The notes below the pieces were generated by a model that worked only from the letters and a program-made list of their open reading frames with translations, did not search any database and had not been told where the DNA came from. DNA of 64,000 bases from NCBI GenBank assembly GCA_020637675.1, contig JACKKD010000002.1:806001-870000 (forward strand), in the 5' to 3' direction. This document shows, in pieces, positions 53,159 through 63,395 of this stretch (the first letter of the stretch is position 1; every line of letters begins with the position of its first letter). Position numbers and translations under genes: made by a program. The stretch is from Paracoccaceae bacterium (GTDB lineage Bacteria > Pseudomonadota > Alphaproteobacteria > Rhodobacterales > Rhodobacteraceae).

Positions 53159-54225
53159 GCGGCCGGGTCTACCTCGACTGGAATGCCACGGCGCCCCTGC
53201 GGCCCGAGGCGCGGGCGGCGATGGTCGCGGCCTGCGACGTGGTGGGCAACCCCTCCTCGGTCCATGCCGAGGGGCGGGCGGCGAAGGCCGTGGTCGAGCG
53301 GGCGCGCGAGGAGGTGGCGGCGCTCGTGGGCTGCAAGGCCCGCGAGGTGATCTTCACCAGCGGCGCCACCGAGGCGGCGCGCGTCCTTGCGGGGCCGCCC
53401 GAGGGGCACAACGTCTACGTTCAGGACACCGCGCACGACTGCCTGCTGGCGCACTGGCGCATGGATGGCGCGGCGGCCTCCGGCCACACGCTGGCGATGG
53501 GGCTTGCCAACAGCGAGACCGGGGTGATCACCGAGCCGCCGGCGAAGGGCGCCGAGGGCTATCCCTGCGGCGCGGGGCGGGCGGACTGGCTTTTCCTCGA
53601 CGTGGTTCAGGCGGTGGGGCGCGTGCCCTTCGCCTTCGGCTGGTCGGGGGCCGACATGGCCATCGTCTCGGCCCACAAGATCGGCGGGCCGAAGGGCGTG
53701 GGGGCGCTGATCCTCCGCGAGGGTCTGGAGATCGCGACCCTGCAGCCCGGCGGCGGGCAGGAGACGGGGCGGCGGTCGGGAACCGAGAACGTGGCCGGCA
53801 TCGCGGGCTTCGGCGCGGCGGCGCGGGCGGCGCTGGCGGACCAGGATGCCGGCGCCTGGGAGGGCGTGGCCGGCTTGCGCGACCGGCTGGAGGCGCGGGT
53901 ACAGGAGGCGGCGCCGGAGACGGCGATCGTCGGCCGCGGCGGCCCCCGGCTTCCCAATACCTCCTGCCTCGTGACCCCGGGGTGGAAGGGCGAGACGCAG
54001 GTGATGCAGATGGACCTTGCCGGCTTTGCCGTCTCGGCCGGGTCCGCCTGTTCGAGCGGGAAAGTGCGGCCGAGCCGGGTGCTGAAGGCGACGGGATTCG
54101 ACGATGTGGCGGCGGCCTCGGCCATCCGCGTCTCGATCGGGCCGAGGACGACGGAGGACGAGATTGACCGGTTTGCCGCGGCATGGCTCGCGGCCCGGAG
54201 GCGGTTCGCCGCGCGGGCCGCGTGA
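53155..54225 (+). CDS. Cysteine desulfurase (IscS/NifS type)
   Basis: 356-residue PLP enzyme, class V aminotransferase fold. PLP lysine Lys175 in SAHKIGGPKG; active-site cysteine Cys299 in SAGSACSSGKV (the long-loop IscS/NifS type). It is shorter than typical IscS (about 385-404 residues), and the usual N-terminal substrate region is TSGATEAAR. It overlaps iscR by 4 bases. A second desulfurase, sufS, ends the operon, so the two may supply sulfur under different conditions. Confidence 0.92.
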   Translation: MSGRVYLDWNATAPLRPEARAAMVAACDVVGNPSSVHAEGRAAKAVVERAREEVAALVGCKAREVIFTSGATEAARVLAGPPEGHNVYVQDTAHDCLLAHWRMDGAAASGHTLAMGLANSETGVITEPPAKGAEGYPCGAGRADWLFLDVVQAVGRVPFAFGWSGADMAIVSAHKIGGPKGVGALILREGLEIATLQPGGGQETGRRSGTENVAGIAGFGAAARAALADQDAGAWEGVAGLRDRLEARVQEAAPETAIVGRGGPRLPNTSCLVTPGWKGETQVMQMDLAGFAVSAGSACSSGKVRPSRVLKATGFDDVAAASAIRVSIGPRTTEDEIDRFAAAWLAARRRFAARAA

Positions 54226-54263
54226 AGTGCGGCCGCCAAGGGATTGACAAATAAGGAAAGATC

Positions 54264-55796
54264 ATGGCGCGAAAGATGACAGAGACGGCCGAGCTCGAGA
54301 TCCGCGAAGGCGTGGACCGGGAAACGGTCGAAACCGTCCAGAGCATGGGCGCCTACAAGTACGGCTGGGAAACCGAGATCGAGATGGAATATGCGCCCTT
54401 GGGCGTGAACGAGGATATCGTCCGGCTGATTTCGGAAAAGAACGGCGAACCGGACTGGATGACCGACTGGCGGCTCAAGGCATTCGCGCGCTGGAAGGAG
54501 ATGGAGGAGCCGCGCTGGGCGATGCTCCACTACCCCGAGATCGACTACCAGTCGCAGTACTACTACGCCCGGCCGAAGAGCATGCGGGAAAAGCCGAAGT
54601 CGCTCGACGAGGTCGACCCGAAGCTTCTGGCGACCTACCAGAAACTCGGCATCCCGCTGAAGGAGCAGATGGTCCTCGCCGGCATCGAGGGGGCCGAGGC
54701 GGCGCCGGGCGATGCGCGCAAGGTGGCGGTGGACGCTGTCTTCGATTCGGTCAGCGTCGGCACCACCTTCCGCGAGGAGCTGAAGAGGGCGGGCGTGATC
54801 TTCTGCCCGATCTCGGAGGCGATCCGCGAGTATCCCGACCTGGTGAAGAAATACCTCGGCTCGGTCGTGCCGCAGTCCGACAACTTCTTCGCGACGCTCA
54901 ATTCGGCGGTCTTCTCGGACGGCTCCTTCGTCTACATCCCGCCGAACACCCGCTGCCCGATGGAGTTGTCCACCTATTTCCGCATCAATGCCGAGAATAC
55001 CGGCCAGTTCGAGCGCACGCTGATCATCGCCGACAAGGGGAGCTATGTCAGCTACCTCGAAGGCTGCACGGCGCCCAAGCGCGACGTGGCGCAGCTTCAC
55101 GCGGCGGTGGTGGAGATCGTGATCCTCGAAGATGCCGAGGTGAAATATTCCACCGTCCAGAACTGGTTCCCCGGCGACGAGGACGGCAAGGGCGGCATCT
55201 ACAACTTCGTCACCAAGCGCGCCGACTGCCGGGGCGACCGGGCGAAGGTGATGTGGACGCAGGTCGAGACCGGGTCCGCGATCACCTGGAAGTATCCGTC
55301 CTGCATCCTGCGCGGCGACGACAGCCAGGGCGAGTTCTATTCCATCGCCATCGCCAACAACCTGCAGCAGGCCGACACCGGGACCAAGATGATCCATCTT
55401 GGAAAGAACACCCGCTCCCGCATTGTTTCGAAAGGGATTTCTGCTGGTCGTGCGCAGAACACCTATCGCGGTCTGGTGTCGATGCATCCGAAGGCGAAGA
55501 ACAGCCGGAACTACACCCAGTGCGACAGCCTGCTGATCGGCGACAAGTGCGGGGCGCATACCGTGCCCTACATCGAGGTCAAGAACAATTCGAGCCGCGT
55601 CGAGCACGAGGCGACGACCTCGAAGGTGGACGACGACCAGCTCTTCTACTGCCGCTCGCGCGGGGTGGGCGAGGAGGAGGCGGTGGCGCTCGTCGTCAAC
55701 GGCTTCTGCCGCGAGGTCTTGCAGGCGCTGCCGATGGAGTTCGCCATGGAGGCGCAGAGCCTCGTGGCGATCAGCCTCGAAGGCAGCGTCGGATAG
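54264..55796 (+). CDS. sufB: Fe-S cluster assembly scaffold SufB
   Basis: Core scaffold subunit of the SufBC2D complex, 510 residues. Conserved segments: YSQYYYARPK-type N-terminus, SGSFVYIPPNTRCPMELSTYFRIN, MHLGKNTRSRIVSKGIS-like stretch, QCDSLLIGDKCGAHTVPY (Cys429, equivalent of E. coli Cys405), and HEATTSKVDDDQLFYCRSRG. ATG follows AAGGAAAG. Fe-S assembly in the cytoplasm. Confidence 0.97.
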   Translation: MARKMTETAELEIREGVDRETVETVQSMGAYKYGWETEIEMEYAPLGVNEDIVRLISEKNGEPDWMTDWRLKAFARWKEMEEPRWAMLHYPEIDYQSQYYYARPKSMREKPKSLDEVDPKLLATYQKLGIPLKEQMVLAGIEGAEAAPGDARKVAVDAVFDSVSVGTTFREELKRAGVIFCPISEAIREYPDLVKKYLGSVVPQSDNFFATLNSAVFSDGSFVYIPPNTRCPMELSTYFRINAENTGQFERTLIIADKGSYVSYLEGCTAPKRDVAQLHAAVVEIVILEDAEVKYSTVQNWFPGDEDGKGGIYNFVTKRADCRGDRAKVMWTQVETGSAITWKYPSCILRGDDSQGEFYSIAIANNLQQADTGTKMIHLGKNTRSRIVSKGISAGRAQNTYRGLVSMHPKAKNSRNYTQCDSLLIGDKCGAHTVPYIEVKNNSSRVEHEATTSKVDDDQLFYCRSRGVGEEEAVALVVNGFCREVLQALPMEFAMEAQSLVAISLEGSVG

Positions 55797-55799
55797 GCC

Positions 55800-56135
55800 A
55801 TGAATCCCTGGGAGAAGACCGGCATGATCGTCACCACCACGCCTTCCGTCGAGGGCCAGAAGATCACCCGCTACCACGGAATCGTGACCGGCGAGGCGAT
55901 CCTCGGCGCCAACATCTTCCGCGATCTTTTTGCGGCCGTCCGCGATGTCGTCGGCGGCCGTTCGGCGGCCTACGAGCAGGAACTGGCGCGGGCGCGGGAA
56001 ACGGCACTCGGCGAGATGGAGGAGCGGGCGGCGCAGATGGGGGCCAATGCCATCGTCGGCGTCGACCTCGACTACGAGGTGATCAACAACATGCTGATGG
56101 TCTCGGCCTCGGGCACGGCGGTGAGCCTCGGATGA
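55800..56135 (+). CDS. YbjQ/UPF0145 family protein
   Basis: 111-residue YbjQ-like protein (heavy-metal-binding domain family): MIVTTTPSVEGQKITRYHGIVTGEAILGANIFRDLF, then a conserved RAAQMGANAIVGVDLDYEVI. YbjQ proteins form ring pentamers; function is unknown. The ATG lies 3 bases after sufB; a second in-frame ATG 24 bases on gives a 103-residue form. Its presence between sufB and sufC is unusual. Confidence 0.85.
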   Translation: MNPWEKTGMIVTTTPSVEGQKITRYHGIVTGEAILGANIFRDLFAAVRDVVGGRSAAYEQELARARETALGEMEERAAQMGANAIVGVDLDYEVINNMLMVSASGTAVSLG

Positions 56136-56306
56136 GCCGGATTGCCCGACATTGGCGAAGTGACCTTGCGTCACCTGTCCAGGGGGTTGCCGCATTGCGG
56201 CGGAACCTTGGCGGCGGGGCCGTGAAATACCCCCATTCCCGGTCCGAATTCTGCCGTGAATCTCCGTCAGGTTGCGCGCAAGACGGGAAGAATCCGGGGC
56301 CGCACG

Positions 56307-56825
56307 ATGTCCGCCATGACCTTCGACCAGAAGTCCGCCTTCGCCGAACGGCTGAAGCGCATCCAGTCGGGGCAACAGTTCGAACATGGCGACGTGCTCG
56401 GCAAGTCGACCCACAAGGCCTGGAAGCGCAAGTTCGGCGACAAGGCGAAGAAGCCCAAGCGGACCTTCGGCGACAAGGTGATGGTTCTGATCGCCTTTCT
56501 TTGCGGCATGTCGGCAGTGCTGGTCGGTCGGCTCGCCTATTTCCACCTTTCGCGGATCGAGGGGCTGCCGGATGCCTTCTACGACCTCGGCGCGCGGGGA
56601 ATGTATCTCTTCGCCTTCGTGCTGGCGCTTCTGCTCGTCGTGATCTTCCACCTGTCGAACCGGGCGCGGATGCAGGCGCTCCTTGTCGGTTGCGTGGTGA
56701 TGCACTTCGGCGAGGCGGCCGTCGCCTCGAACGCGCCGGAGGTCTGGTCGCAGCTCTTCTCGGCGGACTACGCCACGATGATGGCCGAGCAGGGGCGCGA
56801 CTACAGGCTGACCCCGGCCAGCTGA
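56307..56825 (+). CDS. Membrane protein of the suf operon, unknown
   Basis: 172 residues, start MSAMTFDQ at 56307 (a start at 56256 or 56316 is possible). The N-terminal ~55 residues are soluble and very basic (KAWKRKFGDKAKKPKRTFGD). Then about three hydrophobic segments (58-75, 97-114 and 121-138). No family recognised. It sits between the YbjQ gene and sufC in the same direction, so it is probably transcribed with the suf genes. Confidence 0.6.
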   Translation: MSAMTFDQKSAFAERLKRIQSGQQFEHGDVLGKSTHKAWKRKFGDKAKKPKRTFGDKVMVLIAFLCGMSAVLVGRLAYFHLSRIEGLPDAFYDLGARGMYLFAFVLALLLVVIFHLSNRARMQALLVGCVVMHFGEAAVASNAPEVWSQLFSADYATMMAEQGRDYRLTPAS

Positions 56826-56901
56826 GCACCATCCCATTCCGAAACCCCGCGGCCCGGGCGCCCCGCCCGCTGGCCGCCATTTGCGTTTGAACGAGGACAA
56901 C

Positions 56902-57656
<755 letters not shown>

Positions 57657-57657
<1 letters not shown>

Positions 57658-58958
57658 TGGCGGCGCCGCTGAGAAAGGATGACGCGCGGGAAGCCGCGAC
57701 CGAGGCGCGGATCGCCGCGCTCGGCCGTCCCGGGGGCGGCTTCACCGCGCCCGCGCGGACCGACGCGCTGGCGCGGCTGACGGCGATGGGCCTGCCCACG
57801 CGGCGCGACGAATACTGGCGCTGGACCGATCCGGCGGCCTTCAACGCGCCCGAGCCCGCCGGCGGCGCGGCGCTGCGCGTGGACAAGCCGATCTTCGAGG
57901 GCCGCGACAAGGTGCGGCTCGTCTTCGTGGACGGGGTCTTCGATGCGGCCGCCTCCGACAACCCCGCGCTCGCCGGGGTGGAGATCGAGCGGCTGGCCGT
58001 GGCCGACCGTGCCGACATCCACTGGGCCAAGGCGCTCTACGGCGTGCTGGAGGCCGAGGGGCAGGCGCCCGTCGCGCGGCCCTTCGCCGCGCTGAACACC
58101 GCGGCCGCGACCGACGGCCTCCTGATTCGCGTGACGGGGCGGGCGGCGAAGCCTCTCCATATCTCCTACCGGCAGGGGTCGGAGCGGTCCGATGCCGTGC
58201 TCCACCATGTCGTCCGGCTTGAACCCGGCGCCGAGCTGACGGTCCTGGAGACCGGCACCGCCGGCGCGCGCTCCAACCTCGTGATGGAAGTCGACTTGGG
58301 CGAGGGGGCCCGGTTCCACCATCTGCGCCCGCAGGGCCGCGCGCTCGACCGCGCGATGATCACCCATCTCTTCGCCCGCGTCGCGGAGGGCGCACTCCTC
58401 AAGTCCTTCACGCTGACCGCGAACGGCAAGCTCACGCGGAACGAGGCGGTGATCCGCATCGTCGGTGACGGGGCGGTGGCGCATGTCGCGGGCGCGGCGC
58501 TCGGCGACGGGGCGGACGGGCCGTTCCTGCATGACGACACGATCTTTGTCACCCATGCGGGCGTCGGCTGCGAAAGCCGGCAGGTCTTCAAGAAGGTGCT
58601 GAAGCACGGCGCCAGGGGCATCTTCCAGGGCAAGATCCTCGTCAGGCCCGGCGCGCAGAAGACCGATGGCTACCAGATCAGCCAGTCGCTGCTGCTGGAC
58701 GACGACAGCCAGTTCCTGGCCAAGCCGGAGCTGGAGATCTATGCCGACGACGTGAAGTGCAGCCACGGCTCCACCACCGGCGCCATCGACGAGACGGCGC
58801 TCTTCTACCTGCGTTCGCGCGGGGTGCCGAGGGCGGAGGCGACGGCGCTGCTGGTCCTCTCCTTTGTCGCCGACGCCATCGCCGAGATCGAGGATGCCGA
58901 TCTGGCCTCGGACATCGTCGCGCGGATCGAGGACTGGCTGGCGCTGAGGCAGGGCTGA
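57657..58958 (+). CDS. sufD: Fe-S assembly protein SufD
   Basis: 433-residue partner of SufB in the SufBC2D scaffold. SufD pattern PTRRDEYWRWTDPAAF near the N-terminus, then GAELTVLETG, and the C-terminal VKCSHGSTTGAIDETALFYLRSRGVPRAEATALLV. ATG at 57657 overlaps the sufC stop; the GTG three bases upstream is an alternative. Confidence 0.96.
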
Positions 58959-59453
58959 ATGGCCGTCACCGACGACATCCTTGCCACCTACCGGGGGCCG
59001 GGCCGCGTGGCGCGGCGGCTTCTCGCGGGTGAGCGGCACGAGGCGCGGGCGCTGGCCTACCTGCTTGCCGCGCTCATCGTGGCCTATATCGCGCTCTGGC
59101 CGGCGCTTTCGCGCGAGAACGTGCTGGCAGCGGGCGAGGGGCCGCCGATGACACAGCGCATGGTCGCGGCTTTCCTCGGCGTTCTCGCGCTCCTGCCGGT
59201 GTTCTACGGGATCGCTGCGCTGAGCCGCATCGTGGCGCGCGCCTTCGGCGGGCGGGGCAGCTTCTTCGCCGCGCGGATCGTGCTTTTCTGGGCCTTTCTT
59301 GCCGCCACGCCGATGATGCTCCTGCGCGGGCTCGTTGCCGGGCTCGTCGGGCCCGGGCCGGGGCTCGTGGCGGTCAGCATCCTCGCCTTCGCGGCCTTCC
59401 TCTGGTTCTGGCTCGCGGGTCTTGCGGTCGCCGAAGGGGAGGGCGCGGCATGA
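58959..59453 (+). CDS. YIP1 family membrane protein, first copy
   Basis: 164 residues, starting directly after the sufD stop with no spacer. Several hydrophobic segments (about 30-50, 72-90, 105-130 and 140-160; for example YLLAALIVAYIALWPAL and FLGVLALLPVFYGIAAL). Resembles YIP1-type domains. Overlaps the second copy by 4 bases, so it is translated with the suf genes. Role unknown. Confidence 0.75.
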   Translation: MAVTDDILATYRGPGRVARRLLAGERHEARALAYLLAALIVAYIALWPALSRENVLAAGEGPPMTQRMVAAFLGVLALLPVFYGIAALSRIVARAFGGRGSFFAARIVLFWAFLAATPMMLLRGLVAGLVGPGPGLVAVSILAFAAFLWFWLAGLAVAEGEGAA

Positions 59454-60037
59454 CCGGCCTGCCCGCGCTTGTCGCCGACCTCGCGCGCCAGACGATGCGC
59501 GACCCGCGGGGCGGCGTCCGGCGGCTTCTGGCCATGGACCTGCCGATGGAGGCGCGCTGGATCGCGCTCCTGCTCGTCACCGTGCTTGCCGTCCTCGTCA
59601 CCCGGCTGTCGCTGGTTTTCCTGCCGCCCGGGGGCGAGCCGGCCTTCCTCGCGCTCGTCGCCGATCCCTTCGTGGGGGTTCCCGTGCAGGGGCTGTCGTT
59701 GCTGATCGCCGTCGTCGCCATTGCCGTCATCGGCCAGCGCTTCGGCGGGCGGGGGGGCTTTGCCGACGCGCTTTTGGTGGTCGCATGGGTGGAGTTCCTG
59801 ATGACGGTCGTGCAGACGGCCGAACTGCTCGTCATGCTGATCGTCCCGCCGCTCGGCGCCGTCCTCGTTCTTGCCGTGCTGGCCTGGTTCGTCTGGATCG
59901 TCGTGAACGCCGTGGCGGAGCTGCACGGCTTCCGGAACCTCATCCTCGTCTTTCTCGGGCTCGTCGGAGGGTTTGTCGCGGTGGTCTTCGCGCTCGCCCT
60001 GCTTCTCTCGCTGCTCGGGATCCTGCCTGTCGCCTGA
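59450..60037 (+). CDS. YIP1 family membrane protein, second copy
   Basis: 195 residues. The first ~33 residues are soluble (LARQTMRDPRGGVRRLLAMDLPME), then five or so hydrophobic segments (for example LLLVTVLAVLVTRLSLVFLPP, LIAVVAIAVIGQRFGG and AVLVLAVLAWFVWIVVNAV). YIP1-like. Overlaps the first copy by 4 bases and is 11 bases from sufS. Two adjacent such genes in a suf operon suggest a linked membrane function, not known. Confidence 0.75.
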   Translation: MTGLPALVADLARQTMRDPRGGVRRLLAMDLPMEARWIALLLVTVLAVLVTRLSLVFLPPGGEPAFLALVADPFVGVPVQGLSLLIAVVAIAVIGQRFGGRGGFADALLVVAWVEFLMTVVQTAELLVMLIVPPLGAVLVLAVLAWFVWIVVNAVAELHGFRNLILVFLGLVGGFVAVVFALALLLSLLGILPVA

Positions 60038-60048
60038 AAGGCCTGCCC

Positions 60049-61269
60049 ATGTACGACGTTGCGAAAGTCCGCGCCGATTTCCCGATCCTCTCGCGCGAGG
60101 TGAACGGCAAGCCGCTCGTCTACCTCGACAACGGCGCCTCGGCGCAGAAGCCGCGCGTGGTGATCGAGGCGATGACGCGGGCCTACGAACACGAATACGC
60201 GAATGTCCACCGCGGCCTGCACTACCTGTCGAACCTCGCCACCGAGAGATACGAGGCGGTGCGCGGCATCGTCGCGCGCTTCCTCCGCGCGCCGGACCCC
60301 GAGGAGATCGTCTTCACCACCGGCACGACCGAGGGCATCAACCTCGTCTCCTACGCCTGGGCGAGCCCGCGGATGCAGGCGGGCGACGAGATCGTGCTGA
60401 GCGTGCTCGAGCATCACGCCAACATCGTGCCCTGGCATTTCCTGCGCGAACGGCAGGGCGTGGTCCTGAAATGGGTTGAGCCCGAGGCGGACGGATCGCT
60501 CGACCCGCAGAAGGTCATCGACGCCATCGGGCCGAGGACGAAGCTTGTCGCCGTGACGCAGATGTCGAACGTGACGGGGACACTCGTCGATGTGGCGGCG
60601 ATCTGCCGGGGGGCAAGGGCCAGGGGCGTGCCGGTGCTGGTGGACGGGTCGCAAGGCGCCGTGCATCGCCCCGTCTCGATCCCAGACATCGGCTGCGACT
60701 TCTATGCCATCACCGGCCACAAGCTCTATGGCCCCTCGGGCTCCGGCGCGATCTGGATCGCGAAGGCGCGCATGGCCGAGATGCGCCCCTTCCTCGGCGG
60801 CGGCGACATGATCCGCGAGGTGACGCGCGACGCCGTGTGCTACAACGACCCGCCGATGAAGTTCGAGGCAGGCACGCCCGGCATCGTCCAGCAGATCGGC
60901 CTGGGCGTCGCGCTCGAATACCTCATGGCGCTCGGGATGGAGAACGTGGCCGCGCACGAGGCGCGCCTGCGGGACCATGCGATGGCGCGGTTTCGCGGGC
61001 TGAACTGGCTCAACGTGCAGGGCACCGCGCCGGGCAAGGGCGCGATCTTCTCCTTCACGATCGAGGGGCCGGCGCATGCCCACGACATCTCGACCGTGCT
61101 CGACAAGAAGGGCATCGCGGTGCGCGCCGGGACGCACTGCGCCATGCCGCTGATGGACCATCTCGGCGTGACGGCGACCTGCCGCGCCTCCTTCGGGCTT
61201 TACAACACCACCGAGGAGGTGGACCGGCTGGTCGAGGCGCTGGAACTTTGCCGCGAGCTCTTCGCCTGA
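60049..61269 (+). CDS. sufS: Cysteine desulfurase SufS
   Basis: 406-residue group II (SufS) desulfurase giving sulfur for SufBCD. PLP lysine Lys225 in ITGHKLYGPSG; catalytic Cys364 in RAGTHCAMPLM, the SufS/CsdA pattern. Substrate loops LSVLEHHANIVPWH and SNVTGTLVD are intact. Last gene of the suf operon; a tRNA follows after 67 bases. No SufT (DUF59) or SufA gene lies downstream as in related genomes. Confidence 0.96.
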   Translation: MYDVAKVRADFPILSREVNGKPLVYLDNGASAQKPRVVIEAMTRAYEHEYANVHRGLHYLSNLATERYEAVRGIVARFLRAPDPEEIVFTTGTTEGINLVSYAWASPRMQAGDEIVLSVLEHHANIVPWHFLRERQGVVLKWVEPEADGSLDPQKVIDAIGPRTKLVAVTQMSNVTGTLVDVAAICRGARARGVPVLVDGSQGAVHRPVSIPDIGCDFYAITGHKLYGPSGSGAIWIAKARMAEMRPFLGGGDMIREVTRDAVCYNDPPMKFEAGTPGIVQQIGLGVALEYLMALGMENVAAHEARLRDHAMARFRGLNWLNVQGTAPGKGAIFSFTIEGPAHAHDISTVLDKKGIAVRAGTHCAMPLMDHLGVTATCRASFGLYNTTEEVDRLVEALELCRELFA

Positions 61270-61336
61270 GGCGGCGCGCTGCCGGGCCGAAACCCGTTGC
61301 GGTGGCACCGTGCGGCGGCTATAGAGCGGGGGCGCT

Positions 61337-61413
61337 GCACCCGTAGCTCAGCTGGATAGAGTGCTGCCCTCCGAAGGCAGAGGTCACAGGTTCGAATCCT
61401 GTCGGGTGCGCCA
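61337..61413 (+). tRNA. tRNA-Arg (anticodon CCG)
   Basis: 77 bases including an encoded CCA. Acceptor stem GCACCCG pairs with CGGGTGC (61403-61409); discriminator G. D-arm GCTCAGCTGGATAGAGT, anticodon stem-loop CTGCC-CTCCGAA-GGCAG with anticodon CCG, reading CGG. T-arm has GGTTCGAATCC. It lies between sufS and the cupin gene on the plus strand. Confidence 0.97.
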
Positions 61414-61494
61414 GTTTCACGCTGGCCGTGTCGGTTTGTCTTGCCATTCCAAGCCATACGACCGAGTGCCGTCCCCCGGTGGATGGGCGCTGTC

Positions 61495-61908
61495 TCAGCG
61501 CGGGTTTACCGGGTCGGCGAACGGCTCATCGGGTTCGCAGACATAGAACAGGGCCATGGATGCCGGTACGTCGCCCCTGTTGTGGCCCGTCATGTTGACG
61601 CCCGACGGTTCGACGAAGACTTGTCCCGCCTTGATCTCGACCGGGTCGCGGCCATCGAGTGCGAGCGTGAACGTTCCCTCCAGCATGTAGACCGTCACGG
61701 GGTGCCGGTGCGAATGGTAAGGAGTCACGTCGCCCGGCAGCAGGGTGGCGAACAGCACCCTGATTTCCTGATCGGGCACCGTCGGCAGCCCTTGCACCGT
61801 TTCGCGGTGCAGCGGCGTCAGCCTGGCCATTCCGCGGTCTTTCGCAGTGCGAGTGACTACGACGGACAGCGCGGCCGTCATGACTTCGACATCGGACTTC
61901 TCGTGCAT
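61495..61908 (-). CDS. Cupin domain protein
   Basis: 137 residues with a single cupin barrel. Metal-binding pattern: His65 and His67 (PYHSHRHPVTVYMLEGTF), Glu77, and a later His109 (TGHNRGD). Small cupins of this type bind a metal and act as enzymes or sensors; the substrate is unknown. Divergent from the LysR gene across 99 bases, so it is the likely target of that regulator. Confidence 0.85.
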   Translation of the reverse strand: MHEKSDVEVMTAALSVVVTRTAKDRGMARLTPLHRETVQGLPTVPDQEIRVLFATLLPGDVTPYHSHRHPVTVYMLEGTFTLALDGRDPVEIKAGQVFVEPSGVNMTGHNRGDVPASMALFYVCEPDEPFADPVNPR

Positions 61909-61980
61909 GGTCTTCCTCCCTTTCTTTCGGGAAGGCTAGTTCAGTCAACGTCCGCGCGGCAGCAGCGAGTCTGTCAAAGC

Positions 61981-62000
61981 ATTGCGCAAAAGTGCATAAT
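61981..62000. promoter_or_regulatory. LysR-type operator candidate
   Basis: ATTGCGCAAAAGTGCATAAT is an interrupted dyad with arms ATT--GCA and TGC--AAT around AAAG. It lies 7 bases before the LysR ATG, the normal place for an autoregulatory LysR site, and in the shared cupin/LysR intergenic region. Confidence 0.55.
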
Positions 62001-62007
62001 CGCCGCC

Positions 62008-62901
62008 ATGTTCGACTGGAACGATCTTCGTCACCTCATCGCCGTATCCCGGTACGGCAGCACGCTTGCTGCGGCAAAGGCGCTCGGCGTCAATCAGTCG
62101 ACGGTTCATCGCAGGCTGCTGGAGCTCGAGCGGCGCATCGGCCTCAGCCTCGTGAAGCGAAGGCCGGCGGGATACCGTCTGTCCGAAATGGGCGAGGTGC
62201 TGATTGGCGACGTGATGGCGGTTCAAACCGCTGTCGAACATCTCGAACGAAAGATCGGCGCGCTGAAGCTTGACCTGAAAGGAACCATTCGTCTGACCTG
62301 CCCGGAGCCGACGGTGCCGCGCATCGCCGCATCCGGCCTGCTCGACCGTTTCCATGCCCGCTATCCCAACCTTGCCGTCGAATTCGTCACGAGCGATCGC
62401 TATCTCGACCTGGCCAAGGGCGAGGCCGACGTCGCCTTCCGCTCGGGCGACCCGGTCGACGAGAGCCTCGTGGGTCGAAAGATCTGCGATTCCGTGTGGG
62501 CCGTCTATGCGAGCAGGAGCTACATTCAGCAGCATGGCCGGCCCCACAGCATTGAGGACCTGTCCGCACATGCGCTGATCGGCTTCGACGGCATCATGCA
62601 GAACCACCGTGTTGCAAGATGGCTGCCGACGGCCGTCCCGGAGGCCCGTATCGTCAGCCGCAGTTCCAGCATGCTCGGCGTCGTGTCGTCGGTGGCGGCC
62701 GGGGTCGGGGTCGCGCCGCTGCCGACGACGCTCGGGGATGCCGAGGGCACACTGGTCCAAGTCCTGCCGCCCATAGCGGAACTGACCCGCTGTTGGTACC
62801 TGCTCACCCCGTCCGATCTGCGCAGGACGCCGCGTGTCGCCGCCTTTGTCGACTGTGTGCTGGAGGACATCCCGGCCTTGAAGGCCGTGCTCACCGGATA
62901 G
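62008..62901 (+). CDS. LysR family transcriptional regulator
   Basis: 297 residues. N-terminal winged helix: FDWNDLRHLIAVSRYGSTLAAAKALGVNQSTVHRRLLELERRIG. Then a linker helix and the type 2 periplasmic-binding-like effector domain (from about residue 95, RLTCPEPTVPRIAASGLLDRF). Effector unknown. Divergent from the cupin gene; that pairing usually means the regulator controls its neighbour. ATG at 62008. Confidence 0.92.
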   Translation: MFDWNDLRHLIAVSRYGSTLAAAKALGVNQSTVHRRLLELERRIGLSLVKRRPAGYRLSEMGEVLIGDVMAVQTAVEHLERKIGALKLDLKGTIRLTCPEPTVPRIAASGLLDRFHARYPNLAVEFVTSDRYLDLAKGEADVAFRSGDPVDESLVGRKICDSVWAVYASRSYIQQHGRPHSIEDLSAHALIGFDGIMQNHRVARWLPTAVPEARIVSRSSSMLGVVSSVAAGVGVAPLPTTLGDAEGTLVQVLPPIAELTRCWYLLTPSDLRRTPRVAAFVDCVLEDIPALKAVLTG

Positions 62902-62984
62902 GGCCGGGGCCGATCAAATCATGTAGCACTCACGGAAAGATGGCGACGCGCGGCGTCTCGGCGGCCGCCGCGCCCAGTCCGATC

Positions 62985-63395
62985 CTATCCCTGGCCGCGT
63001 GCGCGCACCGTCGCCTCGATGGAGCCGCGCACGAGGCCGATGTCCTTCAGCGTATGGTCGCCGAGGGTGGCGAGTTCGCGTACCGTCCGGGCAAGGAGGC
63101 GGGCCTCCCGGCGCGCAAGGTGCCGGGCGCGGAGGCGGGCGAGGAGCCTGCGGAACACATCCCGGAAGTTCACATGAAGGACTGACGCGACGGCGGGGGT
63201 CGTCTCTGCCGCTGCCGCGCGCCGCGTGTCTTCCGGGCCGGCGTTGCGCGGCAGGTCGAACTCCGCCCCTGCGCGAAAGGCGAGCCTCTTGCGCCGGCGC
63301 TTCGCCGGCGGCTTGGGGATCGGGGCGGGAGTCCGGCGGACCGAGACAGGGCTGACCCCGGACTGGTCCTGGAAATGCGTCTCGAACTTGGTCAT
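62985..63395 (-). CDS. DUF1127 domain protein with long N-terminal extension
   Basis: 136 residues. The last ~45 are a DUF1127 module (ARTVRELATLGDHTLKDIGLVRG). The first ~70 are a basic, proline/arginine-rich, disordered-looking extension (PAPIPKPPAKRRRKRL), then a linker. DUF1127 proteins in relatives include small RNA-linked proteins such as CcaF1; most are 50-75 residues long, so this one is about twice the normal size. RNA binding is inferred. Confidence 0.75.
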   Translation of the reverse strand: MTKFETHFQDQSGVSPVSVRRTPAPIPKPPAKRRRKRLAFRAGAEFDLPRNAGPEDTRRAAAAETTPAVASVLHVNFRDVFRRLLARLRARHLARREARLLARTVRELATLGDHTLKDIGLVRGSIEATVRARGQG

